From Jannaschia donghaensis (GTDB lineage: Bacteria > Pseudomonadota > Alphaproteobacteria > Rhodobacterales > Rhodobacteraceae), in the NCBI RefSeq assembly GCF_001403795.1, contig NZ_CXSU01000012.1, forward strand, positions 1,316,555 through 1,380,554: a DNA stretch of 64,000 nt, given 5' to 3'. A program made the position numbers and the translations under genes. The notes under the pieces were generated by a model. It was not told the DNA's origin. It searched no databases and saw only the letters and a list, made by a program, of their open reading frames with translations. Of the stretch, positions 37,832 through 46,351 are shown one piece after another; positions within the stretch are counted from its first letter, which is position 1, and the number at the start of each line of letters is the position of its first letter.

Positions 37832-38296
37832 TCACAGGTCGAGCGCCGCAAGCCAACGCTCGACCCGCGCCTTGTTCACACCAAGGTCCGCTTGGCCATA
37901 GCGCGACCGGCTGTAGATCGACAGGCGCGCGCCGCCGTCGTCGGGCACGGCGGACACTGAAATCGCGTCCGGGTACCCCATCAGCCTTGTGCGTTGCACG
38001 TAAGTCACCAAACCTTCTGCCGGCGATCCGGCCAGACGGGTCACCCCCGCTTCGGCCATGGCGACCGCGTCGAGGCGATTCAGGACCGCTTCGGGCGTGC
38101 CGGGCAAGACGATGGCGGGCCGGTCCCCGCCGTCCGCCACCAGATAATCGTTGGGCTTGCCCGTGCGCGTGGCCGTGGTCGGATCGAGGTGCCACGCCTC
38201 CGCTTCCATCGGTGCAAGTCGGATATAGCCCAGACCGGCGACCACGACGCCAGCGGTGACCACGAAGAGTGTCGTTTTAATCATACCGTTTGACAT
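37832..38296 (-). CDS. DUF1499 protein with N-terminal membrane segment
   Basis: A 154-residue protein of the DUF1499 family. One membrane segment or signal (residues 5-24, MIKTTLFVVTAGVVVAGLGY) is followed by the domain, with HLDPTTATRTGKPNDYLVAD and SRSRYGQADLGVNKARVERW. Family members sit in the periplasm or chloroplast; function is unknown. The start at 38296 is chosen; an in-frame ATG four codons later (38284) is equally possible because neither has a clear ribosome binding site. Confidence 0.85.
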   Translation of the reverse strand: MSNGMIKTTLFVVTAGVVVAGLGYIRLAPMEAEAWHLDPTTATRTGKPNDYLVADGGDRPAIVLPGTPEAVLNRLDAVAMAEAGVTRLAGSPAEGLVTYVQRTRLMGYPDAISVSAVPDDGGARLSIYSRSRYGQADLGVNKARVERWLAALDL

Positions 38297-38323
38297 AGCA
38301 CCGACACCGGCGCTGTCACCTGC

Positions 38324-39517
38324 TTACCCGACGAACAGGATCTGAAGGTCGGCGACATTCGTGCCAGTCGCCCCCGTCATCAAAAGGTCGCCCGTCGCAG
38401 CCAGCACCCGGTAGCTGTCGTTGTCTGCAAGTGCCGCCGCCACATCCATCTCCGCCGCCCCAGCCCGCGTCAGCGTTCCGTCGTCGACCAACGCCCCTGC
38501 CGCGTCCGTCGGCCCGTCGCGTCCGTCGGTGCCGCCCGACAGAAACGCCCAGGGCCGATCGAAATCGCGCAGCGCGACGGCGACGCGCAGCGCCAGTTCC
38601 TGATTGCGCCCCCCGCGACCCTGCCCCCTTAAAACCACCGTCGTCTCTCCACCCCAGAGCGTCAGGCCCGGTCCTGCTGCCACCCGCGCGGCCACACGGG
38701 CCGCTGCCTGCGCCACGTCCCCCTCCAGCGGAATTGGGTCGAGCGTGGCGTCGGGGGCCGCGGTCCGCATGGCTTCGGCCGACAGGCGGTTGGATCCGAT
38801 CACGCGCGTCGCAACCGCTGGCGTCGGGCTGACGCGGGCCGATGACAGGGCCACGCGACAGCTTTCGGGCAGCCGCCCCCACAGACCCGATTGCCGCAAC
38901 AGATCGCGCGCGTCCGCCGCCGTGCCGAGCGGCGGCACCGTCGGGCCCGAGGCGATGGCCCCCAGATCGTCACCGACCACATCAGACAGGATCAGCGCCT
39001 CCATCGTCGCGGGCGCGCAGGCCCTTGCCAGCCCACCCCCCTTCAACCGGCTGAGATTCTGGCGCACCAGGTTCATCGCCTTGATGTCGAGCCCCGCTGC
39101 CAGCAGCAGACGCGAGACTTCGGCCTTATCCTCCAGCGTAACACCATCAACAGGCGCGACGGCCAGGGCAGACCCGCCGCCTGAAATCAGGGCAAGGCAA
39201 TGCTGCCCCGCGCCCAACGCAGTCACAGCCGCCAGCACCGCCTCGCCCGCCCGCGCGCTGCCCGCGTCGGGCACGGGGTGTCCGCCGATAAGAACGCGCG
39301 CACCGGCAATTTCGGTGGCGTTTTCAGGATTCGTGACGATCAGGCAGTCGGTGCCGGGAAACCGGACCAGCGCGGCCCGTGCCATCGCCCCCGCAGCCTT
39401 GCCGATCGCCACGATCAGGTCGGGTGTCTGCGCGTCCGTCGTTGCCGCCCGGACGGCCGCCGCCGGGTCGGCCCGCGCCACGCCCGCCCTGAAGATCTCG
39501 ATCATCTTGTCGCGCAT
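38324..39517 (-). CDS. Glycerate 2-kinase (MOFRL family)
   Basis: A 397-residue glycerate kinase of the GckA/TtuD type, which phosphorylates D-glycerate at C2. Motifs: LIVAIGKAAGAMARAAL, ALISGGGSALAVAP, NLSRLKGGGLARAC and the MOFRL region with GRGGRNQELALRVA and FLSGGTDGRDGPTDAAGA. In related bacteria this enzyme belongs to the serine cycle or to glyoxylate/tartrate use. The ATG at 39517 follows a G-rich stretch. It is 28 bases from the DUF1499 gene and about 110 bases from a tRNA on the same strand. Confidence 0.92.
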   Translation of the reverse strand: MRDKMIEIFRAGVARADPAAAVRAATTDAQTPDLIVAIGKAAGAMARAALVRFPGTDCLIVTNPENATEIAGARVLIGGHPVPDAGSARAGEAVLAAVTALGAGQHCLALISGGGSALAVAPVDGVTLEDKAEVSRLLLAAGLDIKAMNLVRQNLSRLKGGGLARACAPATMEALILSDVVGDDLGAIASGPTVPPLGTAADARDLLRQSGLWGRLPESCRVALSSARVSPTPAVATRVIGSNRLSAEAMRTAAPDATLDPIPLEGDVAQAAARVAARVAAGPGLTLWGGETTVVLRGQGRGGRNQELALRVAVALRDFDRPWAFLSGGTDGRDGPTDAAGALVDDGTLTRAGAAEMDVAAALADNDSYRVLAATGDLLMTGATGTNVADLQILFVG

Positions 39518-39624
39518 CTTGCCGCCCCCTACCCGACATGGGGCCGGAACCGCGCCAAAGGTCAAGCGACCGGCCCTTCAATAGCCCGGAATGCGCCGTG
39601 TACGCGCCTGAAAGAGCGGGAAAG

Positions 39625-39709
39625 TGGTGCGGGTGAAGGGACTCGAACCCCCACGCCTTGCGGCGCCAGAACCTAAATCTGGTGCGTCTACCAGTTCCGC
39701 CACACCCGC
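39625..39709 (-). tRNA. tRNA-Leu (UAG)
   Basis: Read on the minus strand, the acceptor stem is GCGGGTG / CACCCGC with an encoded CCA at the 3' end. The anticodon stem CCAGA / TCTGG encloses the loop TTTAGGT, giving anticodon UAG. A long variable arm (GCGCCGCAAGGCGT) marks it as class II, and GTTCGAGTCC is the T arm. Length with CCA is 85 bases, normal for tRNA-Leu. Confidence 0.97.
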
Positions 39710-39843
39710 ACGGGATGCGCTTAACACTCCGCAAATCGACTGGAAAGAGCCTAGAAGAGTCCCGCTTCTTGCCCAGATCGTGCCCCAATTGGAGCGCATG
39801 GATGGATTAATAACACCGAAAATCGCCAGACAGGATCACTGCC

Positions 39844-40359
39844 ATGACCGTCCAACTTCGCCAGAATGCCGAAAATCTGACCGCCAGCTCTACCGCGCAG
39901 GCCGTCGACGTCAAAAGTGGTATCAAGGGCGGCATCGCACGCGGCACCTTCATCCTGACGGCCAAGGGCGAAGTTGCGGTCGAACACCTGGTCGCGGGCG
40001 ATCGTATCATCACCCGGGAGCGTGGCATGTCCTCCCTTTCCGCAGTTACCCAAATTGTCGCTCCCGCCTGTTCGGTGCGCACCGACAGCCTTGGTCTCGG
40101 TCGGCCCGAGCGTGACACGACCGTCGCTTGCGACCAGCACGTCATCGTGCGCGATTGGCGCGCCGAGGCATTGTTCGACTGCGTCGCCGCCCTCGTCCCC
40201 GCCCGTCGCCTGGCCGATGGCAAACAGATCGCCGCCTTTGGCGAGGCCGATTTCTTCCGCCTGGATTTCGGGACCCCTTTGACCGTTTATGCCAACGGGT
40301 TGGAAACACCAACGGGCCGCACCGAGTCCGGCGTTGTCGAGATCATCGAAGCCGACTGA
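39844..40359 (+). CDS. Stand-alone Hint-domain protein, first of two
   Basis: A 171-residue protein with a Hedgehog/intein (Hint)-like fold as seen in Rhodobacteraceae. Recognisable parts are RGTFILTAKGEVAVEHLVAG followed by DRIITRERGMSS, and CDQHVIVRDWRAEALF. Family members usually begin the domain with CFxxGT; here the position of the nucleophilic Cys is taken by Gly (GIARGT). So self-cleavage is doubtful. AGGATC precedes the ATG. A paralogue follows 218 bases downstream in the same direction, with a terminator between. Confidence 0.85.
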   Translation: MTVQLRQNAENLTASSTAQAVDVKSGIKGGIARGTFILTAKGEVAVEHLVAGDRIITRERGMSSLSAVTQIVAPACSVRTDSLGLGRPERDTTVACDQHVIVRDWRAEALFDCVAALVPARRLADGKQIAAFGEADFFRLDFGTPLTVYANGLETPTGRTESGVVEIIEAD

Positions 40360-40407
40360 TCTGGCGCGCGAACAACGCGGCCTAAACCCGACCGCTCAAG
40401 ACTACGG

Positions 40408-40436
40408 CCCGGATGCTGACGCGTCCGGGTTTTTTT
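40408..40436 (+). terminator. Terminator between the two Hint genes
   Basis: A stem of cccgga / tccggg extended by three inner pairs around a TGAC loop, followed by seven T residues. Confidence 0.92.
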
Positions 40437-40577
40437 CGTGTCGCAATTGTGGCCGTTAACGGGATTGCAACACTTTGCTGCAAGCGTTTGGGAAAGGGCG
40501 TGGAATTCTGCTGCGCCCCGCATCGGGGGTGCCCTAGGCTGATGGCAGAACAAGCGAACAATCGCGCGAGCAGTCAT

Positions 40578-41075
40578 ATGACGGTATTCACTCCTTCCCC
40601 GCCGCCCCTGGGCGTGCCGGTTCTGGCCGACCGCACCCTGCGCCACGCCCTGCCCGCCGGCAGCCGCGTTCTGACCGCAAGCGGTGAGATGCAGGTCGAA
40701 GCCATTGATCCCGGTACGCGCATCATCACCCGCGATCACGGCATGACCACCGTGCGCGACGTAATCCGTATGAATGTGGCCCCCGGCACCCCGATGATCC
40801 GCATCCCGGCGAATGCTATGGGCCGGGGCAAACCGGAACGCGACGTGACCCTGCCCTGCGATCAGCCGGTGGTGCTGCGCGACTGGCGGGCGAAGACGAT
40901 CTTCAGGGCCCGCGAGGCGCGCGTCGCGGCGCAGCGCCTGATCGACGGGTCGGTCATTCGCAGCGTCACGTCCAACGGCGGGTCCGTCTGGTGCATCGTC
41001 CTCGATCGACCTTCCGCTCTCTATGTCGATGGGCTGGAGTTGGTGTCGGGCGCGCTGAGCGCAGTGCGGACCTAG
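40578..41075 (+). CDS. Stand-alone Hint-domain protein, second of two
   Basis: A 165-residue paralogue of the protein encoded at 39844. Shared segments are AGSRVLTASGEMQVEAIDPG and TRIITRDHGMT, then CDQPVVLRDWRAKTIF in the same order and spacing. It also lacks the Cys expected before the GT/GS turn, and the His of the first copy (CDQHV) is Pro here. The ATG at 40578 gives a start MTVFTPSPP that parallels MTVQLRQN of the first copy; an in-frame ATG at 40542 would add 12 residues. The stop shares the four bases CTAG with the stop of the convergent nnr gene. Confidence 0.8.
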   Translation: MTVFTPSPPPLGVPVLADRTLRHALPAGSRVLTASGEMQVEAIDPGTRIITRDHGMTTVRDVIRMNVAPGTPMIRIPANAMGRGKPERDVTLPCDQPVVLRDWRAKTIFRAREARVAAQRLIDGSVIRSVTSNGGSVWCIVLDRPSALYVDGLELVSGALSAVRT

Positions 41076-42655
41076 CGCTCCAGCGCGGCCAAAACCTGCG
41101 GTAGCATCTCGGGCAGGTCCTCCGCGATCAGGCCCGGTCCGAAGGCGCGCGCCGCCTCGACATGCAGCCAGGCCGCGGAGGATGCGGCGTCGAGCGGGGA
41201 CAGACCCCGCGCCAGCAATCCGGCGATGATCCCGGCCAGCACGTCCCCCGCCCCCGCCGTCGCAAGCCAAGGGGCCGCGCGGTCATAGACGGCGGCGTTG
41301 ATCCGGGCGTTGCCCTTTTCATCGGCGATGACGGTGTCCATTCCCTTGAAGAGCACCGTGCAGCCCGCGCGGTCGGCGGCGTCGCGGGTGGCATCGACCT
41401 TGGAATAAGCCGGGCCTTCCATGGCGGGCACGTTCAGCCGTTCCGCGATGTCGGGAAACAGGCTCGCGAATTCTCCGCCGTGCGGGGTCAGAACGCAGTC
41501 GTGATGAAGCATGGCGAAGGGGTCGTCCCGTTCGGCAAGGATCGTCAGGGCATCGGCATCGAGGGCAATGTGCCTCCGCGCGGAGAGCGCCGCATCGATC
41601 AAATCCCCCGCTCGGTCCGACAGCCCCATTCCCGGCCCGAGACAGAGGGCATTGATGCGATCGTCTTCCAGCAAATCCGCCAGCGCCGCCGCATCGTCGC
41701 ACCGCCGCAGCATGACCGCCGTCAACTGCACCGCACATTCCATCATTGCGGGTCCGGGGGCCACGCAGGTCACCAGGCCCGCACCGATCCGCAGCGCCCC
41801 GCGCGCGGCCAGACGCGCGGCCCCGGTCAGCCCCATGCCGCCGGTCAGGACAATCGCGTGGCCGTGGTCGTACTTGTGGCCGGACGCCTTGGCGACGCCT
41901 TCGAAGGGACCGCAAACGAGACGTGCCGTCTCCACGTCGGTCGCGCCGCCGTTTAAACCGATATCGACGACGCGCAGCCTTCCGCAGTCGGCCGGAGCGT
42001 CGCCGAGATAGTGACCGATCTTCGGCGCGTGAAAGGCAAGTGTCAGGTCAATCGCAAGCGCGGCCGCGGGCGACACGGTCGGAAAGGCAAGCCGGTCCTC
42101 GGGCGGGTCGGCGCATGGAATACGTCGGCCGGACTCGGCTGACAAACCGGATGGAATGTCCAAGGCGACGACTCTCGTTCCTTGCGTGAAGGTCCACGCG
42201 TATTGTTTCACCGCATCGCACAACTCCCAGGAGAGCGTTCGGGAAAGACCGGTCCCGAAGATGGCGTCGATGGTAAGGTCAGGAACATACCCTCGCCCGT
42301 CCATATCTCTGCCGGTCAGCGTCTGCACCTCCCCCACCTCCCGCCACCGCTCGTAATTCACCCGCGCGTCCGGCGGCAGCTTTTCCGCGTCGCCGTACAG
42401 GAACACCTCCACATCCCAACCCCTGCCCACCAGCACCCGCGCCACGACGAATCCATCACCGCCGTTGTTGCCCGGCCCGCACAGCACCACCGCCCGGCCG
42501 GGCGCGGCGGCAAGATCTGGCCATTCGTCCAGGATCGCGTCCACTGCGCCCGTGCCAGCACGTTCCATCAACTCCAGCCCCGTGACGACCCCGCTGTCGA
42601 TAGCGGCCTGTTCCAGGGCGCGCATCTGGGCGGCGGTCAGCAGCAGATTATCCAT
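41072..42655 (-). CDS. nnr: Bifunctional NAD(P)H-hydrate epimerase and ADP-dependent dehydratase
   Basis: A 527-residue repair enzyme that restores hydrated NADH and NADPH. The N-terminal epimerase domain (to about 220) has VVLCGPGNNGGDGFVVARVL and LTIDAIFGTGLSR. The C-terminal kinase-like dehydratase has GHAIVLTGGMGLTGAARLAA, LDADALTIL and the ADP-site TAGAGDVLAGIIAGLLARG. Both halves look intact. It is divergent from glnB, with 154 bases between, and convergent with the second Hint gene. Confidence 0.94.
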   Translation of the reverse strand: MDNLLLTAAQMRALEQAAIDSGVVTGLELMERAGTGAVDAILDEWPDLAAAPGRAVVLCGPGNNGGDGFVVARVLVGRGWDVEVFLYGDAEKLPPDARVNYERWREVGEVQTLTGRDMDGRGYVPDLTIDAIFGTGLSRTLSWELCDAVKQYAWTFTQGTRVVALDIPSGLSAESGRRIPCADPPEDRLAFPTVSPAAALAIDLTLAFHAPKIGHYLGDAPADCGRLRVVDIGLNGGATDVETARLVCGPFEGVAKASGHKYDHGHAIVLTGGMGLTGAARLAARGALRIGAGLVTCVAPGPAMMECAVQLTAVMLRRCDDAAALADLLEDDRINALCLGPGMGLSDRAGDLIDAALSARRHIALDADALTILAERDDPFAMLHHDCVLTPHGGEFASLFPDIAERLNVPAMEGPAYSKVDATRDAADRAGCTVLFKGMDTVIADEKGNARINAAVYDRAAPWLATAGAGDVLAGIIAGLLARGLSPLDAASSAAWLHVEAARAFGPGLIAEDLPEMLPQVLAALER

Positions 42656-42737
42656 GATTTCCGTTTCGCCTAATTATTGATCTCTGCGCCCGAAATTCAG
42701 GCTACTCGCCGCGATTCAAGTGGCGGGATCTGGTTGA

Positions 42738-43148
<411 letters not shown>

Positions 43149-43190
43149 ACCACAAGTTTTACAAGATACCACCAAGGGAAAGGGATCATC

Positions 43191-44594
43191 ATGGCAAACA
43201 GCCTGATCAAGCTCATCAAGGACGAGGAAGTCGAATACGTCGACGTCCGCTTCACCGACCCGCGCGGCAAGCTGCAGCACGTCACGGTCGTCGCCGATCT
43301 GGTCGACGAGGATTTCATCGAGGAAGGCTTCATGTTCGACGGCTCCTCGATCGCAGGCTGGAAGTCGATCGAAGCCTCCGACATGAAGTTGATGCTGGAC
43401 GTCGACAGCGCGTACATCGACCCTTTCTATGCGGAAAAGACGGTCTGCGTGCATTGCTCGGTCGTGGAGCCGGACACCGGCGAAGCCTATGACCGCGACC
43501 CGCGCGGCACCGCCGAGAAGGCCGAAGCCTATCTCGTGTCTTCGGGTATCGGCGATGCGTTCTATTGCGGCCCCGAAGCCGAGTTCTTTCTGTTCGACGA
43601 CGTCAAGTATTCGAACACCATGAACAAGGTCAGCTTCGAGGTCGATGCGGCCGACGCGTCCTGGAACACCGATGCCGACTACGAAATGGGCAACATGGGT
43701 CACCGTCCGGGCATCAAGGGTGGGTATTTTCCAGTCAACCCGACCGACTCCGCGCAGGATCTGCGCTCCGAGATGCTGTCCACCATGAAGCGCATGGGCA
43801 TGAAGGTCGACAAGCACCACCACGAAGTCGCGTCCTGCCAGCACGAGCTGGGCCTGATCTTCGGCACGCTGACCAAGCAGGCCGACGAGATCCAGAAGTA
43901 CAAGTACGTCATCCACAACGTCGCCCACGCCTACGGCAAATCGGCGACATTCATGCCCAAGCCCATCGCGGGCGACAACGGCACCGGCATGCACGTCAAT
44001 ATGTCGATCTGGAAGGATGGCAAGCCGCTCTTCGCGGGCGACCAATATGCCGACCTGTCGAACGAGGCGTTGTATTTCATCGGCGGTATCCTGAAGCACG
44101 CCAAGGCGCTCAACGCGTTCACCAACCCGGCGACCAACAGCTACAAGCGTCTTATCCCCGGGTTCGAGGCCCCCGTTCTGCGCGCCTATTCGGCCCGCAA
44201 CCGTTCGGGCTGCGTGCGGATCCCGTGGACCGAGAGCCCCAAGGCCAAGCGCGTCGAGGCCCGCTTCCCCGATCCGGCCGCCAACCCCTATCTGTGCTTC
44301 GCGGCGCTGTTGATGGCCGGTCTGGACGGGATCAAGAACAAGACCCACCCGGGCGAGCCGTCGGACAAGGACCTTTACGATCTGCCCGCCGAAGAACTGG
44401 CCGCCATCCCGACCGTCTGCGGCAGCCTGCGCGAAGCCCTGGACGAGCTGGAGAAGGATCACAACTTCCTGCTGGCCGGCGATGTTTTCACCCGCGATCA
44501 GATCGAAGGCTATATGGCGCTCAAGTGGGACGAGGTTTATGCCTATGAGCACACACCCCACCCGGTCGAGTATCAGATGTACTACTCCTGCTGA
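43191..44594 (+). CDS. glnA: Glutamine synthetase type I
   Basis: A 467-residue GSI-beta enzyme that makes glutamine from glutamate, ammonia and ATP. Motifs: [41 protein letters not shown] (ammonia/ATP site), [10 protein letters not shown] and [19 protein letters not shown]. Adenylylation is expected at Tyr396 in [10 protein letters not shown]. Length is typical. AAGGG and related purines precede the ATG. Two hairpins follow the stop. The PII protein encoded upstream controls its modification. Confidence 0.98.
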   Translation: MANSLIKLIKDEEVEYVDVRFTDPRGKLQHVTVVADLVDEDFIEEGFMFDGSSIAGWKSIEASDMKLMLDVDSAYIDPFYAEKTVCVHCSVVEPDTGEAYDRDPRGTAEKAEAYLVSSGIGDAFYCGPEAEFFLFDDVKYSNTMNKVSFEVDAADASWNTDADYEMGNMGHRPGIKGGYFPVNPTDSAQDLRSEMLSTMKRMGMKVDKHHHEVASCQHELGLIFGTLTKQADEIQKYKYVIHNVAHAYGKSATFMPKPIAGDNGTGMHVNMSIWKDGKPLFAGDQYADLSNEALYFIGGILKHAKALNAFTNPATNSYKRLIPGFEAPVLRAYSARNRSGCVRIPWTESPKAKRVEARFPDPAANPYLCFAALLMAGLDGIKNKTHPGEPSDKDLYDLPAEELAAIPTVCGSLREALDELEKDHNFLLAGDVFTRDQIEGYMALKWDEVYAYEHTPHPVEYQMYYSC

Positions 44595-44601
44595 GCCGTA
44601 G

Positions 44602-44619
44602 GGGTCCGACGCCGGACCC
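44602..44619 (+). other. First hairpin after glnA
   Basis: A perfect 7-base stem (gggtccg / cggaccc) with an ACGC loop, 8 bases after the glnA stop. There is no T run; it stands just upstream of the stronger terminator. Confidence 0.6.
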
Positions 44620-44637
44620 TTCGTCGACGCGGCGAAA

Positions 44638-44665
44638 GGGGGCACCTGACAGGTGCCCCCTTTTT
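44638..44665 (+). terminator. Strong terminator of glnB-glnA
   Basis: A perfect 10-base stem (gggggcacct / aggtgccccc) with a 3-base loop and five T residues, the strongest terminator in the window. Confidence 0.95.
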
Positions 44666-44719
44666 CATGGCGTCTCGGTCCGTCTTGCGTAAGACGCGCC
44701 GCCGCGCCATCGTGCCGCC

Positions 44720-45097
44720 ATGACCGATGATCGCAAAATTCGCGGGGAGGCGCGCCGCAGACAGGTGCTGGGCGATGCCCATGTGGACCGGTCGCAGGCC
44801 GACCCAGCGGCGCTGGACGCGAAGTTCGTGGACCTGACGACGGTCGCCGCCTGGGGCACGGTTTGGGCGTCCGACGCGCTCACCTTGCGGGAACGGTCGA
44901 TGCTGACCCTTGCCATCCTGGCCGCCACTGGCAATTGGGGCGAGTTCGAATTGCACCTTCGCGCCACCGCAAACACCGGGGCGACCGCCGAAGACGTGGC
45001 GGAACTGATCCAACACGTCGGCATCTATGCCGGCATCCCGCGCGCGAACCATGCGATCACCCTTGCCAAGCGGGTCCTTGCGGATCGCGAGGGATGA
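44720..45097 (+). CDS. pcaC: 4-carboxymuconolactone decarboxylase
   Basis: A 125-residue CMD-family enzyme that converts 4-carboxymuconolactone to 3-oxoadipate enol-lactone in protocatechuate breakdown. Conserved parts are EARRRQVLGDAHVDRS, LREARS-like LTLRERSMLTLAILA, and the active-site HLRATANTGATAEDVAELIQ followed by HVGIYAGIPRANHA. Length is normal. Its end overlaps pcaH by four bases. Confidence 0.95.
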   Translation: MTDDRKIRGEARRRQVLGDAHVDRSQADPAALDAKFVDLTTVAAWGTVWASDALTLRERSMLTLAILAATGNWGEFELHLRATANTGATAEDVAELIQHVGIYAGIPRANHAITLAKRVLADREG

Positions 45098-45813
45098 CGG
45101 ATGTCTTCACCGGTCGTCTGACGCCGCGCGCGGACGGGCTGCACCCGCCCCCGCTCGCCCCCGCCTATCGCAGCACGGCCCTGCGCAGCCCACGCCATGC
45201 GCCGATCCGGATGCCGTCGACCACGACCGAGGAGACGGGGCCGGTCTTCGGCCACGACATGATCGCCCCCCTGGACCACGATCTGACGGCAAACTTCGGA
45301 TCCGGCGGGGCCATCGGGGAACAGGTCTTTGTCATGGGGCATCTGCGCGACGAAGGCGGCCGTCCGATCGCGGGCGCCTTGATCGAGGTGTGGCAGGCCA
45401 ATGCAGGTGGCCGTTACCGCCACGCGCGCGACGGCTACCTTGCCCCGCTCGATCCCGGGTTCGGCGGTTGCGGCCGGTGCCTGACCGATGACGCCGGGGC
45501 CTATTCATTCCGCACAATACGCCCCGGTGCGTACCCTTGGCCCAATGGCGGAAACGACTGGCGGCCTGCGCATATCCATTTTTCCGTCTTCGGCCACGCC
45601 TTCGGTCAACGCCTTGTGACGCAGATGTATTTCGAGGGCGATCCGCATATCGCGCTTTGCCCGATCGTCCAATCCATCCCCGATCCGGCGGCAATCGACC
45701 GGTTGATCGCGCGCCTCGACATGGGCGCGACCGTGCCCTTCGACGCCCGCGCCTATCGTTTCGACATCACGCTGCGCGGCCTGTCCGCGACCCCGTTCGG
45801 GGCCGGTGCATGA
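45094..45813 (+). CDS. pcaH: Protocatechuate 3,4-dioxygenase beta subunit
   Basis: A 239-residue iron-containing subunit of intradiol protocatechuate 3,4-dioxygenase. The Fe(III) ligands are expected in GGRYRHARDG (Tyr), RPGAYPWPNG (Tyr) and WRPAHIHFSVFG (two His). The family N-terminus has PRADGLHPPPLAPAYRST. It opens the ring of protocatechuate to beta-carboxymuconate. The ATG overlaps the pcaC stop, and its stop overlaps pcaG, so C, H and G are translationally coupled. Confidence 0.96.
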   Translation: MTDVFTGRLTPRADGLHPPPLAPAYRSTALRSPRHAPIRMPSTTTEETGPVFGHDMIAPLDHDLTANFGSGGAIGEQVFVMGHLRDEGGRPIAGALIEVWQANAGGRYRHARDGYLAPLDPGFGGCGRCLTDDAGAYSFRTIRPGAYPWPNGGNDWRPAHIHFSVFGHAFGQRLVTQMYFEGDPHIALCPIVQSIPDPAAIDRLIARLDMGATVPFDARAYRFDITLRGLSATPFGAGA

Positions 45814-46334
45814 CCCGCGAAACCGCCAGCCAGACTGCCGGCCCCTATCTGCACATCGGGCTTCTGCCGGCTGCGGCGGGCCTGACAGCGGCTGGCGATG
45901 AAATCGTGGCGGCCCCTGTGGGCACCGTCGCCGTCGGTCAGCCGATCGCATTCCGTGCCGCAATCGTCGATGGCATGGGCGCGCCTGTGACCGACGCCCT
46001 GGTGGAACTGTGGCAGATCGATGGGGCGGGCCATGGTCTGTGGCGGCGGTCGGCGTGCGACGGCGATGGGCATGTCCGTTTTGAAACTGTGCGACCCGCG
46101 GCCCTTCCGGGCCAAGCCCCACACCTTACCCTATGGATCGTGGCGCGCGGCATCGGCCTGCCGCTTCAGACGCGCGCCTATTTCGACGATGCGTCCGAAA
46201 ACAATGACGATCCCGTCCTGGCCCGCGTTCCAGCGGCCCGCCGCAAAACACTGATGGCCCATCGAAACGATGACGCGTGGACCATGAACATCGCCCTGCA
46301 AGGCGCTGATGAAACTGTATTCTTCAACATCTGA
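45810..46334 (+). CDS. pcaG: Protocatechuate 3,4-dioxygenase alpha subunit
   Basis: A 174-residue non-catalytic alpha subunit that completes the dioxygenase with PcaH. It has the usual start ETASQTAGPYLHIGLLPAAA, the domain ALVELWQIDGAGHG, and RAYFDDASENNDDPVLARVP near the end. It lacks iron ligands, as expected. The next gene starts 17 bases later. The expected pcaB and pcaD are not in the window, so the pathway must be completed elsewhere. Confidence 0.95.
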   Translation: MTRETASQTAGPYLHIGLLPAAAGLTAAGDEIVAAPVGTVAVGQPIAFRAAIVDGMGAPVTDALVELWQIDGAGHGLWRRSACDGDGHVRFETVRPAALPGQAPHLTLWIVARGIGLPLQTRAYFDDASENNDDPVLARVPAARRKTLMAHRNDDAWTMNIALQGADETVFFNI

Positions 46335-46351
46335 CCACGGCGGAGGCCCAT

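Noticed and set aside
39625-40360. Possible integration site at tRNA-Leu with foreign genes next to it
   Set aside because: No integrase, no repeated tRNA end and no change in codon use; the neighbours are typical Rhodobacteraceae genes.
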